A stretch of 64,000 nucleotides of DNA. Origin: Sthenelais limicola. Its lineage: Eukaryota > Annelida > Polychaeta > Phyllodocida > Sigalionidae. The translations under genes were made by a program, and so were the position numbers. The stretch covers positions 56,572,773 to 56,636,772 of the forward strand of contig OW804095.1 in assembly GCA_942159475.1 (NCBI GenBank), written 5' to 3'. Below, one piece after another: positions 10,264-22,300 of this stretch (its first letter is position 1; each line of letters begins with the position of its first letter). The notes beneath the pieces were generated by a model. The model ran no database searches and was not told the DNA's origin. It saw only the letters and a list, made by a program, of their open reading frames with translations.

Positions 10264-10878
10264 ATGTCACTCACTTTAATAATCACAGATTCAAGGGGCA
10301 GATATCTATCTAACTATCTACCTAATCAAAATATCATAATATTTCCATTCAGTGGGGCGAAACTTGAATTCCTTACATCCAGGGCAATTGATCTATTCTG
10401 GAAGCATCATCCCCACACAGTAATAATTATAGGCGGAATTTGCAATTTTACTGCAAAAAATAAAATCACAAAGGAAATCTCGATCCCAACTAACATTGAA
10501 AATGATTTAGTAAATAACCTGACGTCTGCATATGAAAGATCTTTACAAAGACTAGTTCATATTGAGCAATACTGCACAGTAATTTATGGAGGATTAATTG
10601 GGGTAAACCTCAACCTAGCAAATGGAATGGAAGGCTTCCACCCGTCACAAAGAACAATAAATTCTGCCATATTGAAAATAAATAATTATATACATGATCT
10701 CAACGAGAGGAGGGGAAAACGCCATCTACACTTAATTTCCAAAGTCCACAAGTACTTTAAAAAACGTCCAAGGCACACGTTAACCAGGCTCACGGATGGA
10801 GTCCACCTAGACGAGAAGGTTTTAAACAGCTGGGCAACAGAAATTCAATCAATAATAGCCAATCCGATCTTGAGTTAA
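10264..10878 (+). CDS. LINE SGNH-hydrolase (esterase-like) ORF
   Basis: This 204-aa ORF starts 36 nt after the ORF1 stop and is in the same frame; TAA (10225-10227) and TAG (10240-10242) separate them. SGNH signatures are in order: DSRGRYL at residues 9-15 (block I, Ser10 as putative nucleophile), IIIGGICNFT at about 54-63 (block III G-x-x-N), and TDGVHLDE at about 177-184 (block V D-x-x-H, Asp178/His181). Esterase domains of this fold are known in ORF1 of CR1-type LINEs and may act on membranes or acylated substrates; the role here is inferred. It could be translated by reinitiation, or could be a former C-terminal part of ORF1. Confidence 0.8.
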   Translation: MSLTLIITDSRGRYLSNYLPNQNIIIFPFSGAKLEFLTSRAIDLFWKHHPHTVIIIGGICNFTAKNKITKEISIPTNIENDLVNNLTSAYERSLQRLVHIEQYCTVIYGGLIGVNLNLANGMEGFHPSQRTINSAILKINNYIHDLNERRGKRHLHLISKVHKYFKKRPRHTLTRLTDGVHLDEKVLNSWATEIQSIIANPILS

Positions 10879-11883
10879 TTGCATACATATATTCACTGAC
10901 CCCTACTATAATATATAGCATAGGTGTAACTGGTTTTTGGTGGGGTTACCTCTCCTTATAAGGCATGTAATTTGCTACGCGAATGAAGTGTTATTGTATG
11001 AGAGTCACCCTGTCAATGTATGTATATATATTACTCATTCTACAGCGTTCACTAGTGTTTCATTATAGACTTTCATCGCCATTGTGACCAGAGCATTGGA
11101 CAAAGGACACTGGTATCTCTACCACTACCCATCGTCCCGAGAGACAAACAGATGCACCAGTTTCTACCTAGTCTTGAGGATCAAAAGGACAAACTGTAAA
11201 TATTAAAAGCTTTCTATATCTTCTCCAACCTGGATCAGAATACTGACTTCTGACTGAGGCTGATTCGGAACCTTAGAATATAGTAATATATAAGCTATGC
11301 TGATCGCCTAGATTTGCTACGCAAATAAGGTGACGCATTGCCAGGTACGTAAAGGGAATCCCCAGCTGAGGAATGTTCCCATATAGCATATTGTATATTA
11401 TTCTGATGAGTGTGTTGTATATAATTAGCCACATATACCTTGTGGCTGGAATAGGTAAGACTGGAGTCCGAGCACTGTACATTACTATAAATATTATTAT
11501 TACATTATATATTATGAATTCAGTGGTTTCTTGCTTGTTGTGTTCCTCATTGACTCTCCTCCACTATTTATGGAGAAATTTGATATCAGGGCTTTTTTCA
11601 CGACACTAAGCATCTACGATGCTATCTCCACCCGATACTGTTTTTTACTATTTCTACTGCATTTAAATAAAACGCCAGTATATTAGATTTTTTTCTGCAT
11701 AAATTACTAAAGTATCTATATTGCTACCGACATAGAAACGAATTCGTGTGCCCTTTCTGCCTCATTCATGGCATGATGTTACACATCACCTTGAATGTTG
11801 GTAGAAGGGGTAACACATTGCTATTGAAAAGGCCTCCTCCATGCGGAAGCCTGATTACCTAATACTTAGTTACTACAGCCTAT
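10879..11883 (+). other. Long spacer between the LINE SGNH ORF and ORF2
   Basis: About 1 kb with no supported coding frame. The motif 'atttgctacgc' occurs near 10972 and again near 11311. It could be an old insertion, an internal promoter or a leader for ORF2. Confidence 0.5.
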
Positions 11884-14745
11884 ATGAGTATTGCACTAGA
11901 CAACTGGGGTGAGTTAGGATATAAAAAAGGTTTTAAAATAATACAGTATAACATAAGATCCTTATTGCCGAAAATAGATTTACTAGCAGAAGATATATTC
12001 AGTAAAAAATTTGATGTTATAATTTTCACAGAGAGCTGGTTAAAACCAGGATTGCATGAAAATCTTGTGTCACAGAAAGAATATAAATTGGTCAGATTAG
12101 ACAGGAGAGTAAATACTAGGGGAGGTGGCATTTGCTGCTACATTAGGAATGATTATGATTTATTTACAAATGACGACTGCTGTGTCTCTGATGCAAACTG
12201 TGAAGCCATTGGCTTTACAGTCAAAAGATTGAATAATCCAAGTTATTCAATAGTTAGCACATACAGACCACCTGATTGCAACGTAAAATTGTACTTTGAC
12301 TCTTTAAATAATGTCACTGAAAATACTTTGGCTCTACGTCCCAGGGGAAGTGACCATGTCTTCATTTGTGGAGACCTAAATATTGATCTATTAGACACAA
12401 CGAATGCCAAATATAAATCTCTAAACGAATATTGTAATCGTCACTCCCTTGAACGTAATATGAATGTCATAACTAGGTTTGGACTTTTGAAAAATAGCAT
12501 CCTCGATATATTTCTTACACGTACTCATATTGATCATACTACAGGAACCATTAGTTATAATCTCTCTGACCACCAACCAACATTTATAATAGTGAAAAAA
12601 AAGAGTATTCCGAAAGAAAAAATAAGCTTCACTGGTAGAAACTATGTCGACTATTCTAAAGAAGGCCTTGAAAATTTACTAAATGACTGTGAGTGGGGAA
12701 ACTTTTACGAAATAACAGACCCTAATATAGGATGGAACGTAATATTTGATAACATTCTGAAATCATCAAACAATATAGCTCCCTACAAAACCTTCCAGAT
12801 AAAAAACAATAGACCCTCATGGTTCACCAGAGAACTTATTGAATTAGGTCTAGAAAGGGAGAGGCTATATAAAAAGGCAAATAAGACAAAAGCTCATGAT
12901 GATTTGCTTACAGCTAGACAAGCCAGAAATTTATGTAATAGGGCAGTGAAACAGGCTAAAGCACAATATTATCGGAATTTACTCGCAGAAAATAAAAATG
13001 ACTCTAAGAAATTTTGGCGTACTATTGATGAAATCGAAAATAAACAAACCAGTGATATCTCTACCATTATTAACGAAGACAATCATACATTAAAAGGCAT
13101 GGAAGCTGCGACTGAATTAAACAAGTATTATTGTAATATAGGCCAACAAACGGCAAATAGACTTCCCAGTTCGCCCCTAATGAGAAGAAATCATGAAATT
13201 GAACATGCATACACCCAACCGATTGTTGATAGGGATGTGGTGTTGCAAATCATCAGAGACACAGCAGTCTCTAAAAGTTCAGGTTGTAATGACATTTCTA
13301 CTAAGATTTATAAGGATGCATTTGTTATATTGATTGACAAACTTATTCATGTATACAGACTCTCAATTGAGACTGGTATCTTTCCCCAAATGTGGAAACA
13401 TAGTATTGTAAAACCTCTGCCGAAGAAGCCACTAGCTAAAACACCTGGTGACACGCGTCCGATTTCTCTCACGCACATTGCTGGGAAAATCATGGAAAAA
13501 ATTATAGCATTACACCTCAAAGAATACTTGAATCAAAATAACTTATTAAGCGATCATCAACTAGGATTTCAAAAAGGACACAGCACAAATGAGGCCATAT
13601 ATAAGCTTGTATCGGATATAAACAATTCCATGCACAAAAAAGATTATACGCTGGCATGCTTTGTGGATTTCAGCAAAGCCTTCGATTGTGTTGACCATGA
13701 TATATTGTTAAAAAAAATGTATGATATTGGTATAAATGAATTAGGTATAACATGGTTCAAATCATATTTGAAAAACAGGACCCAGTGCGTAAAAATTGGA
13801 GAGTGTGCTTCTTCGGCAGAAATAAACCCGATTGGTGTTCCGCAGGGTTCCGTACTCGGACCTTTGCTATTCTTAATTTATGTAAACGATATAAAGGACC
13901 TCAATTTTGCATCTAAATTCATACAATATGCAGATGACACTGTTATTTATTATTCTGCACCAAACCTGAAAACCTGTGAAGATTCTCTCTCTGCTGATCT
14001 TAAAATATTTTATAATTGGTGCTTGAGCTGCAGGCTTTCTCTCAACAAAACAAAAACAAAATTGCTGGTGTTTAACACGCGCCATAAAACACATGGCAAA
14101 CAAGTAGTAGTAAAAATAGATAATACGCCACTAGAATCAGTAGTCTCATATGAATATTTAGGCATTAAACTGGACGAACATCTAACAATGATAGGTCAGC
14201 TAAACTCAGTAGTGAAACAAATAAATTATAAGCTCTATTCGTTTAACAAAATAAGGAAAAATCTGGATGCCAGGACTGCAGTCATTATCTGTAAGTCTAA
14301 GATATTATCATTATTTGATTATAGTCTATCTGTACTAAGCTGCCTAAATAAAAGTGAATTAGAAAAACTTCAAAAACTCCAAAATAGAGTAATTCGTAGT
14401 GCATTAGGTGTAGATATAAGGAAGCCTATAATTGAAATGCACATTGAAACAAAAACGATGTTAATCAAAGATAGGATATTATTTAACAATATGAGACTAG
14501 CTCATGGAGCAGCATATAGTGAGAGAAATAATTTAGATACTAGAAATACGAGACAAAACACTGCTCCTACTTTAACTACTTTTATACCGCGAACTGAGAA
14601 AGATAGAAGATCTCTGACATTCCAATGTGCCAGAGATTGGAATGCTTTAGAACCATCATTGAGAAATAGAGATGTTTGTAAAGAGTTTAGCACTGCGCTC
14701 AAGCACACTATTATAAGAAAAATGTCTGAAAATGTATTGCCATGA
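11884..14745 (+). CDS. LINE ORF2: APE endonuclease and reverse transcriptase
   Basis: A 953-aa uninterrupted protein. An N-terminal apurinic-type endonuclease (about residues 15-235) shows QYNIRSLL, TESWLKPG, YRPPD, GDLNIDLLD (about 163-171) and SDHQP near 229. After a helical linker (about 300-430) comes the reverse transcriptase: DTRPISL, LGFQKGHSTNEAI, FVDFSKAFDCVDHD, GVPQGSVLGPLLFLIYVND, the catalytic YADD at 682-685, LNKTKTKLLVF and YEYLGIKLDE. The C-terminus has the usual LQKLQNRVIR helix and the terminal DWNALEPSLR block of CR1/L2/Jockey-group proteins. No RNase H or zinc knuckle was seen. It would nick target DNA and prime reverse transcription there. Codon use is AT-rich like the rest of the element. 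Confidence 0.95.
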   Translation: MSIALDNWGELGYKKGFKIIQYNIRSLLPKIDLLAEDIFSKKFDVIIFTESWLKPGLHENLVSQKEYKLVRLDRRVNTRGGGICCYIRNDYDLFTNDDCCVSDANCEAIGFTVKRLNNPSYSIVSTYRPPDCNVKLYFDSLNNVTENTLALRPRGSDHVFICGDLNIDLLDTTNAKYKSLNEYCNRHSLERNMNVITRFGLLKNSILDIFLTRTHIDHTTGTISYNLSDHQPTFIIVKKKSIPKEKISFTGRNYVDYSKEGLENLLNDCEWGNFYEITDPNIGWNVIFDNILKSSNNIAPYKTFQIKNNRPSWFTRELIELGLERERLYKKANKTKAHDDLLTARQARNLCNRAVKQAKAQYYRNLLAENKNDSKKFWRTIDEIENKQTSDISTIINEDNHTLKGMEAATELNKYYCNIGQQTANRLPSSPLMRRNHEIEHAYTQPIVDRDVVLQIIRDTAVSKSSGCNDISTKIYKDAFVILIDKLIHVYRLSIETGIFPQMWKHSIVKPLPKKPLAKTPGDTRPISLTHIAGKIMEKIIALHLKEYLNQNNLLSDHQLGFQKGHSTNEAIYKLVSDINNSMHKKDYTLACFVDFSKAFDCVDHDILLKKMYDIGINELGITWFKSYLKNRTQCVKIGECASSAEINPIGVPQGSVLGPLLFLIYVNDIKDLNFASKFIQYADDTVIYYSAPNLKTCEDSLSADLKIFYNWCLSCRLSLNKTKTKLLVFNTRHKTHGKQVVVKIDNTPLESVVSYEYLGIKLDEHLTMIGQLNSVVKQINYKLYSFNKIRKNLDARTAVIICKSKILSLFDYSLSVLSCLNKSELEKLQKLQNRVIRSALGVDIRKPIIEMHIETKTMLIKDRILFNNMRLAHGAAYSERNNLDTRNTRQNTAPTLTTFIPRTEKDRRSLTFQCARDWNALEPSLRNRDVCKEFSTALKHTIIRKMSENVLP

Positions 14746-15206
14746 TGTACAATGATTATACTACTTCACAGTAACTGTTACAAATCCGAAATGCTTACCC
14801 TACTCACCCCTAAAAAACAAACTATGCATATGTGCCACTCACTCACCCACCATTTATAGCTATACAAATAATAGCCTGTTATTATTTCATCATATCAATC
14901 CATTCCTCATCATATAAATTTCATTATCGATCCTTGGATCGATCCACTTCCATTGAATGTATATATCGCATAGTAGTATAAATTAAGGTAAAAAGATTGC
15001 AAAAGACCAATGTATCAAAAAATCGAATTTAACTATGCTGATGACAATAGTACATTATTTAAAAGAATGTCTCACCCACCATATGGACAAGAGACAAAGT
15101 CCTGATGATCAGGGCATGAGGAAAATCGCTATATTTATAAGCGAAATTGTTTTGGTTGCTTTATTGTACAAACCTCCTGAATAAACATATTGTCCAAAAA
15201 AAAAAA
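14746..15206 (+). other. LINE 3' UTR with hairpins, poly(A) signal and A-run
   Basis: The stop is followed by about 450 nt of AT-rich sequence. Near the end are CCTGA-tga-TCAGG (15101-15113) and TCGCT...AGCGA (15126-15144), each able to fold, then AATAAA (15180-15185) and eleven A's (15196-15206). Terminal hairpins are template-recognition features in several LINE clades (known); that use here is inferred. Confidence 0.65.
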
Positions 15207-16158
15207 GAGTGGAGAAAGCGTAGCCTCCTTTAAAGAGTAAGGTAATAACAAGAGCCTTCGGCTCATCCCCTCCATCAGAAAAGGCATGGAAAAGGTCACA
15301 TTAAAAGTAAAAGGGATCAGAAAAACAGATACCAAAACGGCACCGGTTATCAGTGAGACTCTTATTGAATTCAAACATGAATCCAACGAATTTGAAGCAC
15401 CTGCATGATTTATTTTAAAAAAATGCAAAAGGCAAGAAACATAATAAAACACCAATGGTTGATTGGGCTCAATATTTTTTTGTTTTTATTTTTTAGTGAA
15501 TTAGTTCACTGTTGCTAGTGAATTCCATCTCCGCACGGATTCCGGCTACTACATCGGATCTAGTGAATGGTGATTCCTGCTGCTATAGTTGGTAACATGA
15601 TACCCGCGTTGCGGGGACATTTCTTTGATGGGGATGGGTGGAAGACGGAATTCCATTAAACCTCTCGAAATCTGTCACCTCCTCATGAAAACAACAGCTG
15701 GGATAGGATGGAGGAACTCAGATTTGGGGGACAGCTCCCCTTGTCTTATCATCATGAATGACATTACAGGCCTGATGGCGATCATCCAGAACACTGTAAT
15801 GGCTGTGATGGCGGTCATGTATAACAGTATGTATCAGGATGGCGGGCCTCATTACCTAAAGGAGTGGTCCTAGCTGGTCCTCCCTCCCCTCCCCTCCACC
15901 CGTGTCCAGTTAAGAACTATAGTAGTGAACTAAAAATCTGGAAAATTATATAGTGACGGAGAGATAAAGGGTGAGATAAAACGGACGTCTCCCATTAACA
16001 GATAAGACATTATGGCCTGTAAATTGTGAACATGGCAACAGAGCACATGTATGCCCTGTCAGCTTTGATTGACAGTGGACTTAAATTGCTTAATATGGAC
16101 CCTCTGGAAGAGCTTTGGTTTCATAGAAGAGAGGCACACTTTTTCGGTGTAAAATTAC
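15207..16158. other. Intergenic region, LINE 3' flank to KLHL18 poly(A) site
   Basis: Copy 2 of the dispersed repeat lies at 15248-15345. The rest is unassigned. Open frames such as 15625-15873 show no recognisable domain and have poor context. Confidence 0.5.
15248..15345 (+). repeat. Dispersed repeat, copy 2
   Basis: It shares 'acaagagccttcggct' and 'cccctccatcagaaaa' with 6244-6280; the two copies bracket the LINE. Confidence 0.6.
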
Positions 16159-16164
16159 TTTATT
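16159..16164 (-). terminator. Poly(A) signal, KLHL18
   Basis: TTTATT on the plus strand is AATAAA on the minus strand, about 1.1 kb downstream of the KLHL18 stop. It is the best candidate 3' end; the region 16165-17265 would then be 3' UTR. Confidence 0.45.
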
Positions 16165-17265
16165 ATTGTTACATAGATGTACACTTCCTGAAATAAACAT
16201 AATACATACATACAACAATGACAAAGCTATACATACAGAGCTATACATTGTAGAGCTCTGATAAGGACTTCATAGTAGGCTACGTACTTGAAATGAATTT
16301 AAAGATTAAAGGAAATCTGCTTTGTTCATACGAGTCTTTATCTATTCCCAGTCTAAATTTCTATCACTAAAGGACACAGCAAAGTTCAATTCTAAAGAAT
16401 AGACTATAGTGGACTAGTTGTTCGAATAAACTCTTGATTTGTCTTTGACACGTCATGTACGGCAATCCTTCTTTTCCTTTCGTAACAGAGCATGAAGGGC
16501 CAGCCTTCAATACATTTCACTTGAGATAAAATTATACAATAGATTTGACTAAAATTTGTTGTTAGAGTAACCGTCTATATATTTCCTTCACTTTCATGAG
16601 CGGAATGCTTTACCATTTCACCTCCTTCATGGACAGACAGAAATATCTATACAAAGCTATAATCCATGGGGCAAAGGACAGCCTGTAGTCAAGAAGTGGG
16701 ATGTACTGAATATTTTTAATTGTATGGTTATTCATAATGGTAGCAGTGTCTTTTCGATCTTAATATCAAAGGCATACAAAAAACTAGTGCATATTTTCGA
16801 TATTCACACAACATGTAATCTTGGTGGTCACTTAAATTTTTAAGGCAAAATATTTGGTACGTCAACCTGGTGGTAGCAACGGTTTTCCCTACGGTGGTAA
16901 AGTTAGACACTTGGGGCAGTTGACATAATTAATTATGAATGAAGTAATTAATTAAATCCCCACATAGGTACGAATCATACCTGTGGAAAATAAATCAATT
17001 GCAATAATTTAAGCAGACCCAGGTCAGATATATTTACAAACCTTCGATCAAGATTCAAGAAAAGATTCTGTCTTTCCATTGACTTTTACTACATAATTAT
17101 GAAGTTGTTAGTGAATTACTGATGTTATTCCTTAATATCACATTTTCTTCCAAATAATATATGCAAGGTAGTGCAAAGCACCGACATTTCGCTCAATCAA
17201 TTGTTTAAGAAATTCCCCCCTTGTACTTCAGATGTACCCTACCCTATGCTTGTATACGTGACGAC

Positions 17266-19380
17266 TCATACAGTTGGTTCCAGTGACAGAACTCCGACAC
17301 CTACACCTCCTTCATGGGCACACATTGATGCACCGAATGTCCATGTATCTGTTTCTGGATAATACACTTCCATAGAGCTGAGATTCGTTAAGCCGTCATA
17401 CCCGCCGATAGCATACAACTTCCCACAGTTAGAAACAAGAGCCATGCGACTTCTTTTTATGTGCATGGGTCGCACATATGTCCATTGGTTAGAGATTGGG
17501 TCGTAGCATTCCACAGTGCGCAAGAACACAGACCCATCATAGCCACCACATGCGTAGAGTTTGCGGTTCAAAGCAGCGGCTCCTAGTCGACATCGCTTGG
17601 TGAGGAGAGGGGCGACCATCGTCCAGGTCTCTGTATGGTTGTTATAACATTCAACCTGCAAATAGAAACAACACAAGTGTGCAGTAATCGTTCATTGAGA
17701 TCTCAGGATATCAAGAGGCTATGGGAGAAAGACCTGAATTTTATGCAGAAGGTTGTTCTGTTTTCAAGCCAGTGATTATGGGGTCGTCAGTGTTGGATAC
17801 ATATATGGTACCCTTACTACGGTATAATAATATGCTGAGTGAGTGAGAACAAATACGAGGATAGAAAAACAATGTTATTATTATTACCCTATCGACGGCC
17901 GAGCCGCCGGCTTTTTGAAGGGCACCCAGGTATAGTTAGCCACCACATACTACACATTTGTGAAAATTCAAGAACGAGTAAGGGAGAAAAGTGAAATAAG
18001 GAGACCATAAAATCAGTACCGAGTCAAAAATAGAGAGTCCATCATGTCCACCCAAAGCGTAAATTTGTCCATCTAACACAGCCATAGCTGCAGCACTTCG
18101 GTGACACATCATATGGGGTGCCATTGTCCATCTGCAAAACGAGTGTGTTATCTAGTTGTCATTTAACAGCCATACCAACTGGGAATGAAACACCAATGTA
18201 TATGCTAAGTAAAGCATACAACACTAGAACTGAAACTAATCTTATAAAAACAAGGAGATTATAGATACACCTCGTTGATATGACTTACTTGTCTAATTCT
18301 GGTTCGTAGTATTCTACTGAGCTTAGAGATGTCAGACCGTCAAAACCTCCACAAACATAGAGTTTATCTTCTAGTGATACGGCTCCAAGGGCACTGCAAT
18401 ACGAAATATGGTACGCCCATGTGAAACAAATATAGAATTTGTATTTGCTACCTGTACACTTTACAATACAATGTTTCAGTACCTGCGTTTGCACTGCATC
18501 GGCGCAACGAGTTTCCACTTCTTAGTTTCGGGGTTAAATATTTCGACAGTGCTAAGTCGTTCCGTACCATCATATCCACCAATCGCATACAATCGACCTG
18601 TAAATGAATCATTCATGTAGCAGTTTAGTTTCAGGCGTACCAAGAACGACTGGTCAGGAGACAAGTGTTCCCTGTAGTTTCAATTGCCAGACAAACAAGT
18701 CAACAATGTACAGCCAACATATATGATGAGATTAGTAGGCTTACTTAGCCCAAAGCCACTGAACAGTATGTATGGTCATTAAGTTGTAGCAGTTTGTTTA
18801 AACATCAAGTCAACCACTCACAATACAACAACTACATACTACAGACAAATACTATTTGCAAGTTACGGAAAATGTGCAAGTTTCTGAAAATTTGGAGGAG
18901 TTGGAGGAATTGAATCCAACAGTAGGCAAATAGTACAAACACAACAGAATTGGGCTGATGACAGTTGCTGGCGATGGCTTCTAAAGGCCTACCTTTGAGG
19001 ACAGCAACACCAACACGACTTCGTAGAGTTGTCATGGGTTCAGCAAGCTCCCAGCGCCCAGCTGCTGGATCGCAACGTTCAACAGTACTGACCGAATCAC
19101 CTAATTAAATCATCATTGATACATGTTTAAGAAAAAATATAGGATTGAAAAAAGAAATCATGAGAGTATACGGTTGAGCAAAGACTAGGGAAATCAATAC
19201 AAAAATATACGAAAGATTTGCTCCATAGGATACATGTACGAACCTGAGGAGGTCAGGCCCCCAACAGCAAAAATAACACCAACAATTTCAGAACAACTTC
19301 GTGGTCTTGTTTTAAATGTCTGTAATTTTTGCCTTCTGTTAGGGAGCAAGTGATAATCTTTGGCTTCGTCCACGAGATCT
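17266..19380 (-). other. KLHL18: KLHL18 exons 6-11: Kelch beta-propeller
   Basis: Six exons with introns of about 90-400 nt encode the substrate-binding propeller. Exon borders do not coincide with Kelch repeat borders; most fall shortly after the GG doublet or in the D-A loop, so repeats are shared between exons. Confidence 0.85.
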
Positions 19381-22300
19381 CTGCAAGTAAATGAGAATTT
19401 AAAAAGTTAAAATACAAGTAACAGAAGTTCACATAGTGAATGATATTTAAATGCTGGAAGAACAGAGTTCAACAGTTCTCCCGATCTTTACTTTATTATG
19501 TAGTGTTTTTGTAGTTTCCGGTTATTAAGTGACTATGGAAGACTTTAGGCTGCACAGATACAATCTAAATCAGATTATGTTGGTCCTTGCCAGCATTCTC
19601 TTCCTTTATTACTTTGTCTCAGGCTCGGGGACAGAGTATCACAAATGCAATGTCTGGCCTCGACCCATCATTAAGGGAACGGTAGGAAGACCTAGGTGTA
19701 AATCCTATAAGGTACCTAGAAACCTGTAGACCTGTTCATCGTACAAAATTAATGTAAAAACCCAGTGATGATGAATATAAGATATTTCTATTCTATTCTA
19801 TCTATGACGCAACCCCAATGCAACCATAGCAAAGTACACACCTGCACTTCAGTGAGTTCTTGATGAGTTCCTCTTGGCCTACTTTATCGGCCAAATATTC
19901 TGGGGTTAATAAGGGGAGCCTAACACGCACCAACAACTCTTCCATGATCTCTTTACGCTCAGTCAGATTTTTCCGAACCCATGCCAGCGCCGCTTCAAAA
20001 ACCTAAGAAAAAAAAGGAATCAGACATATTTTTAAAGCTATATCCTCAGTGAGTCAGTTAAGATCGATGAAAAAAATGAGGATTTCCTACTTTTCCAAAA
20101 CAAACATTTTGGGGGATTTTACACTATAGTCTTAACGCAGGGCAAAATTCTTTGCTGCAGTTTCCTAGCCATACATAATGCAGGGGAGACTACAGCAAGG
20201 TGGGGTAGGGCTGAGCATGACTACATATCATGACATACACAATTTCAGAATTAGGAAGGTGAATGTTTTAAGCCCAAGAATGTCATGTTTATACACGATG
20301 GTGAGCATCAAGTGCTCAATCCCTCTGAAACTGGCCAGCAGAATATTGAGTCTGTAGTAGTTCTCCGGACAATAAGTGACTGGTTGTTATTGAAAGTGGT
20401 TTCTCCTGGCACGCTAAAGATGGAATCAAACCTAAAGAACACCTTTTTCTCTACTCGAAATGGTCAGAGCTCTTAAAATTCAAGGCTGGGAATGGTGTAA
20501 CCGGGCTTATTATTTTGGGGTTTTAGTAACTGTTACACCAACCTTCTAGGTGATGCTCTATAAGGAAACGAAAAATAGAAATAATAATTACTTACCAGTT
20601 CTTCACTATTAATATGGAGTTCATCCCTTTGCAGTAAGTCACTGACATCCCTGTATGGTAGAGCTAAAAACTCATCGCTCTTTGAAACATCCACAAAGTG
20701 TTTGTTAATGTACTTATTGGCAGCCTCAACCAAAGTTGTACATACAAATTGCTCAGCAAAGCTTCGTACACCAAGGACATTGTGTGGATGAAGCCTATAT
20801 TTAGAGAGATTAGATTAGCCAACTGTGAATAACAAGTAAGTTAACAAGATATAATTCAACCGGTTGGCAGATCCCCTCCCAACATCTTAACAAGATATAG
20901 TTCATCAGAATATCACACAGTTATGCAAGATTTGCGTTTCAAACATGTCAATTAAGTGACCAAAAGTGGATGCTGAAAAGCTATTTGATAACACAAGTAT
21001 TTTACCTGTTTTTAAGAAAGTCACAACATGCTTCCTTGACGACCTGAAGATGTAGGAAGCTGGCACCAATGAGCAAAGACTGAACATTCGTTGTATCTAG
21101 TTGGACTCGGCCGTTATAAGCAAAGTTCACCAGAGCTTCAAGTGCACTAAAAATTATACAAGAAGTTATTTTTTTAAAAGAATAGAGCAATTTGTATTAG
21201 GATTATTGTATTATTCTTATAATGGTGGTAAAGGAGGTTTCACAAATAACCCAGTCTGTTAGCGCAGGCCTACTGTGCTTAAAGAGCCTAGTCCACTAAA
21301 CCGATTCTCATGCAATTCACACAGAATTTAGTGCAAACGGGTCCTCTGCGGCGCAAAATCGCATGAGAATCGGTTTAGTGGACTAGGCCCTTCACTCTAC
21401 GCATGTGCAGATACTTAGACACATGAGCATTGGTGGGCACATGGCATACACCCATTTCTCTCCTCCAGGCCTCTCTTCGAGTGTGCCCCTGTACTCATCA
21501 ATTTTGCTACACTCACCCGGCCCGTCACAACTATTCCCTGTGCCCTGCACTAACTTCTGTTTTTGTGGACACACTAGGACAAAAGTTCCTCTAAATTCTA
21601 ATATTTAGGAGATGAATCAACAAGGAATTTGGCTGAACTACTCTTAACATATTATTTTATAATCTTGCCCAATTTGTTGGACACTGAGCTAGAATTCTTG
21701 GTGGGACAAGCGGGCAGATTTGACGCCGTTGGTGAAGGAATTATCGTATATGACTTCTGGGGGAGTGGCCCCCATAACCCTGAGCTAGGGTTAAGGCCAC
21801 CACTCAATGTGTGGCGCACGGGCAATTTGTGAAACCTCCCATTATTTGTAATTACTGGTAAATGCCTTCACTTCGATCAACGAGGGTAAATTCAAGCTTG
21901 AGTCGGTGAAAGTTTCCCCACCTTATCTTGTCATTTGATGGGCCACAATCAAAGGGTCTATCTGTCTTCCATTTCATTATTATCCGTTTTGGAGATGCTA
22001 GTACATTTCTTTTACTATTATTTAAATATTGCATACATCTGGTTATAACTTGAGAATTGGGTCAGAACATATGTAGCTCGGGACCTGCGCACCCCATTTA
22101 TAACAATTTAAAATAAGGAGCAAGTATCATGAGGTAATTTATTTGTTGACTATTTTCAGTCAGTTTTTTTCCATTTGATCACATTCAGCACTTCGATTTG
22201 AAGCACATAAAACAAATCAATGTGTAGCCTACTCATTTTGACACCCATATGTCTAATTATGATCTTTCACATAAAACATATCAATGTATAGCCTACTCAT

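Larger units (their letters stand above)
7980..15206 (+). mobile_element. Nearly intact multi-ORF non-LTR retrotransposon (LINE) with NADAR and SGNH domains
   Basis: From 5' to 3': a GC-richer leader of about 280 nt containing 'agtcagtctcga' twice; ORF1 (8260-8757, UAG, continuing in frame to 10227); an SGNH-hydrolase ORF (10264-10878); a roughly 1-kb spacer; the APE endonuclease/reverse transcriptase ORF (11884-14745); and a 3' UTR with hairpins, AATAAA at 15180-15185 and an A-run at 15196-15206. The 3' end is clear. The 5' limit is a guess, and I found no target-site duplication. Esterase domains are known in ORF1 of CR1-group LINEs (established), so CR1/L2-like affinity is likely, but the clade needs a tree. 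ORF2 is uninterrupted, which suggests a young copy. It sits between two minus-strand host genes and breaks neither. Confidence 0.85.

Noticed and set aside
15026..15075. In the LINE 3' UTR, a frame reading YADDNSTLF, like an RT active site
   Set aside because: No other RT motif around it; ORF2 already has its own YADD; probably chance.
17171..17362. Open frame antisense to the last KLHL18 exon
   Set aside because: Shadow of the Kelch coding strand.
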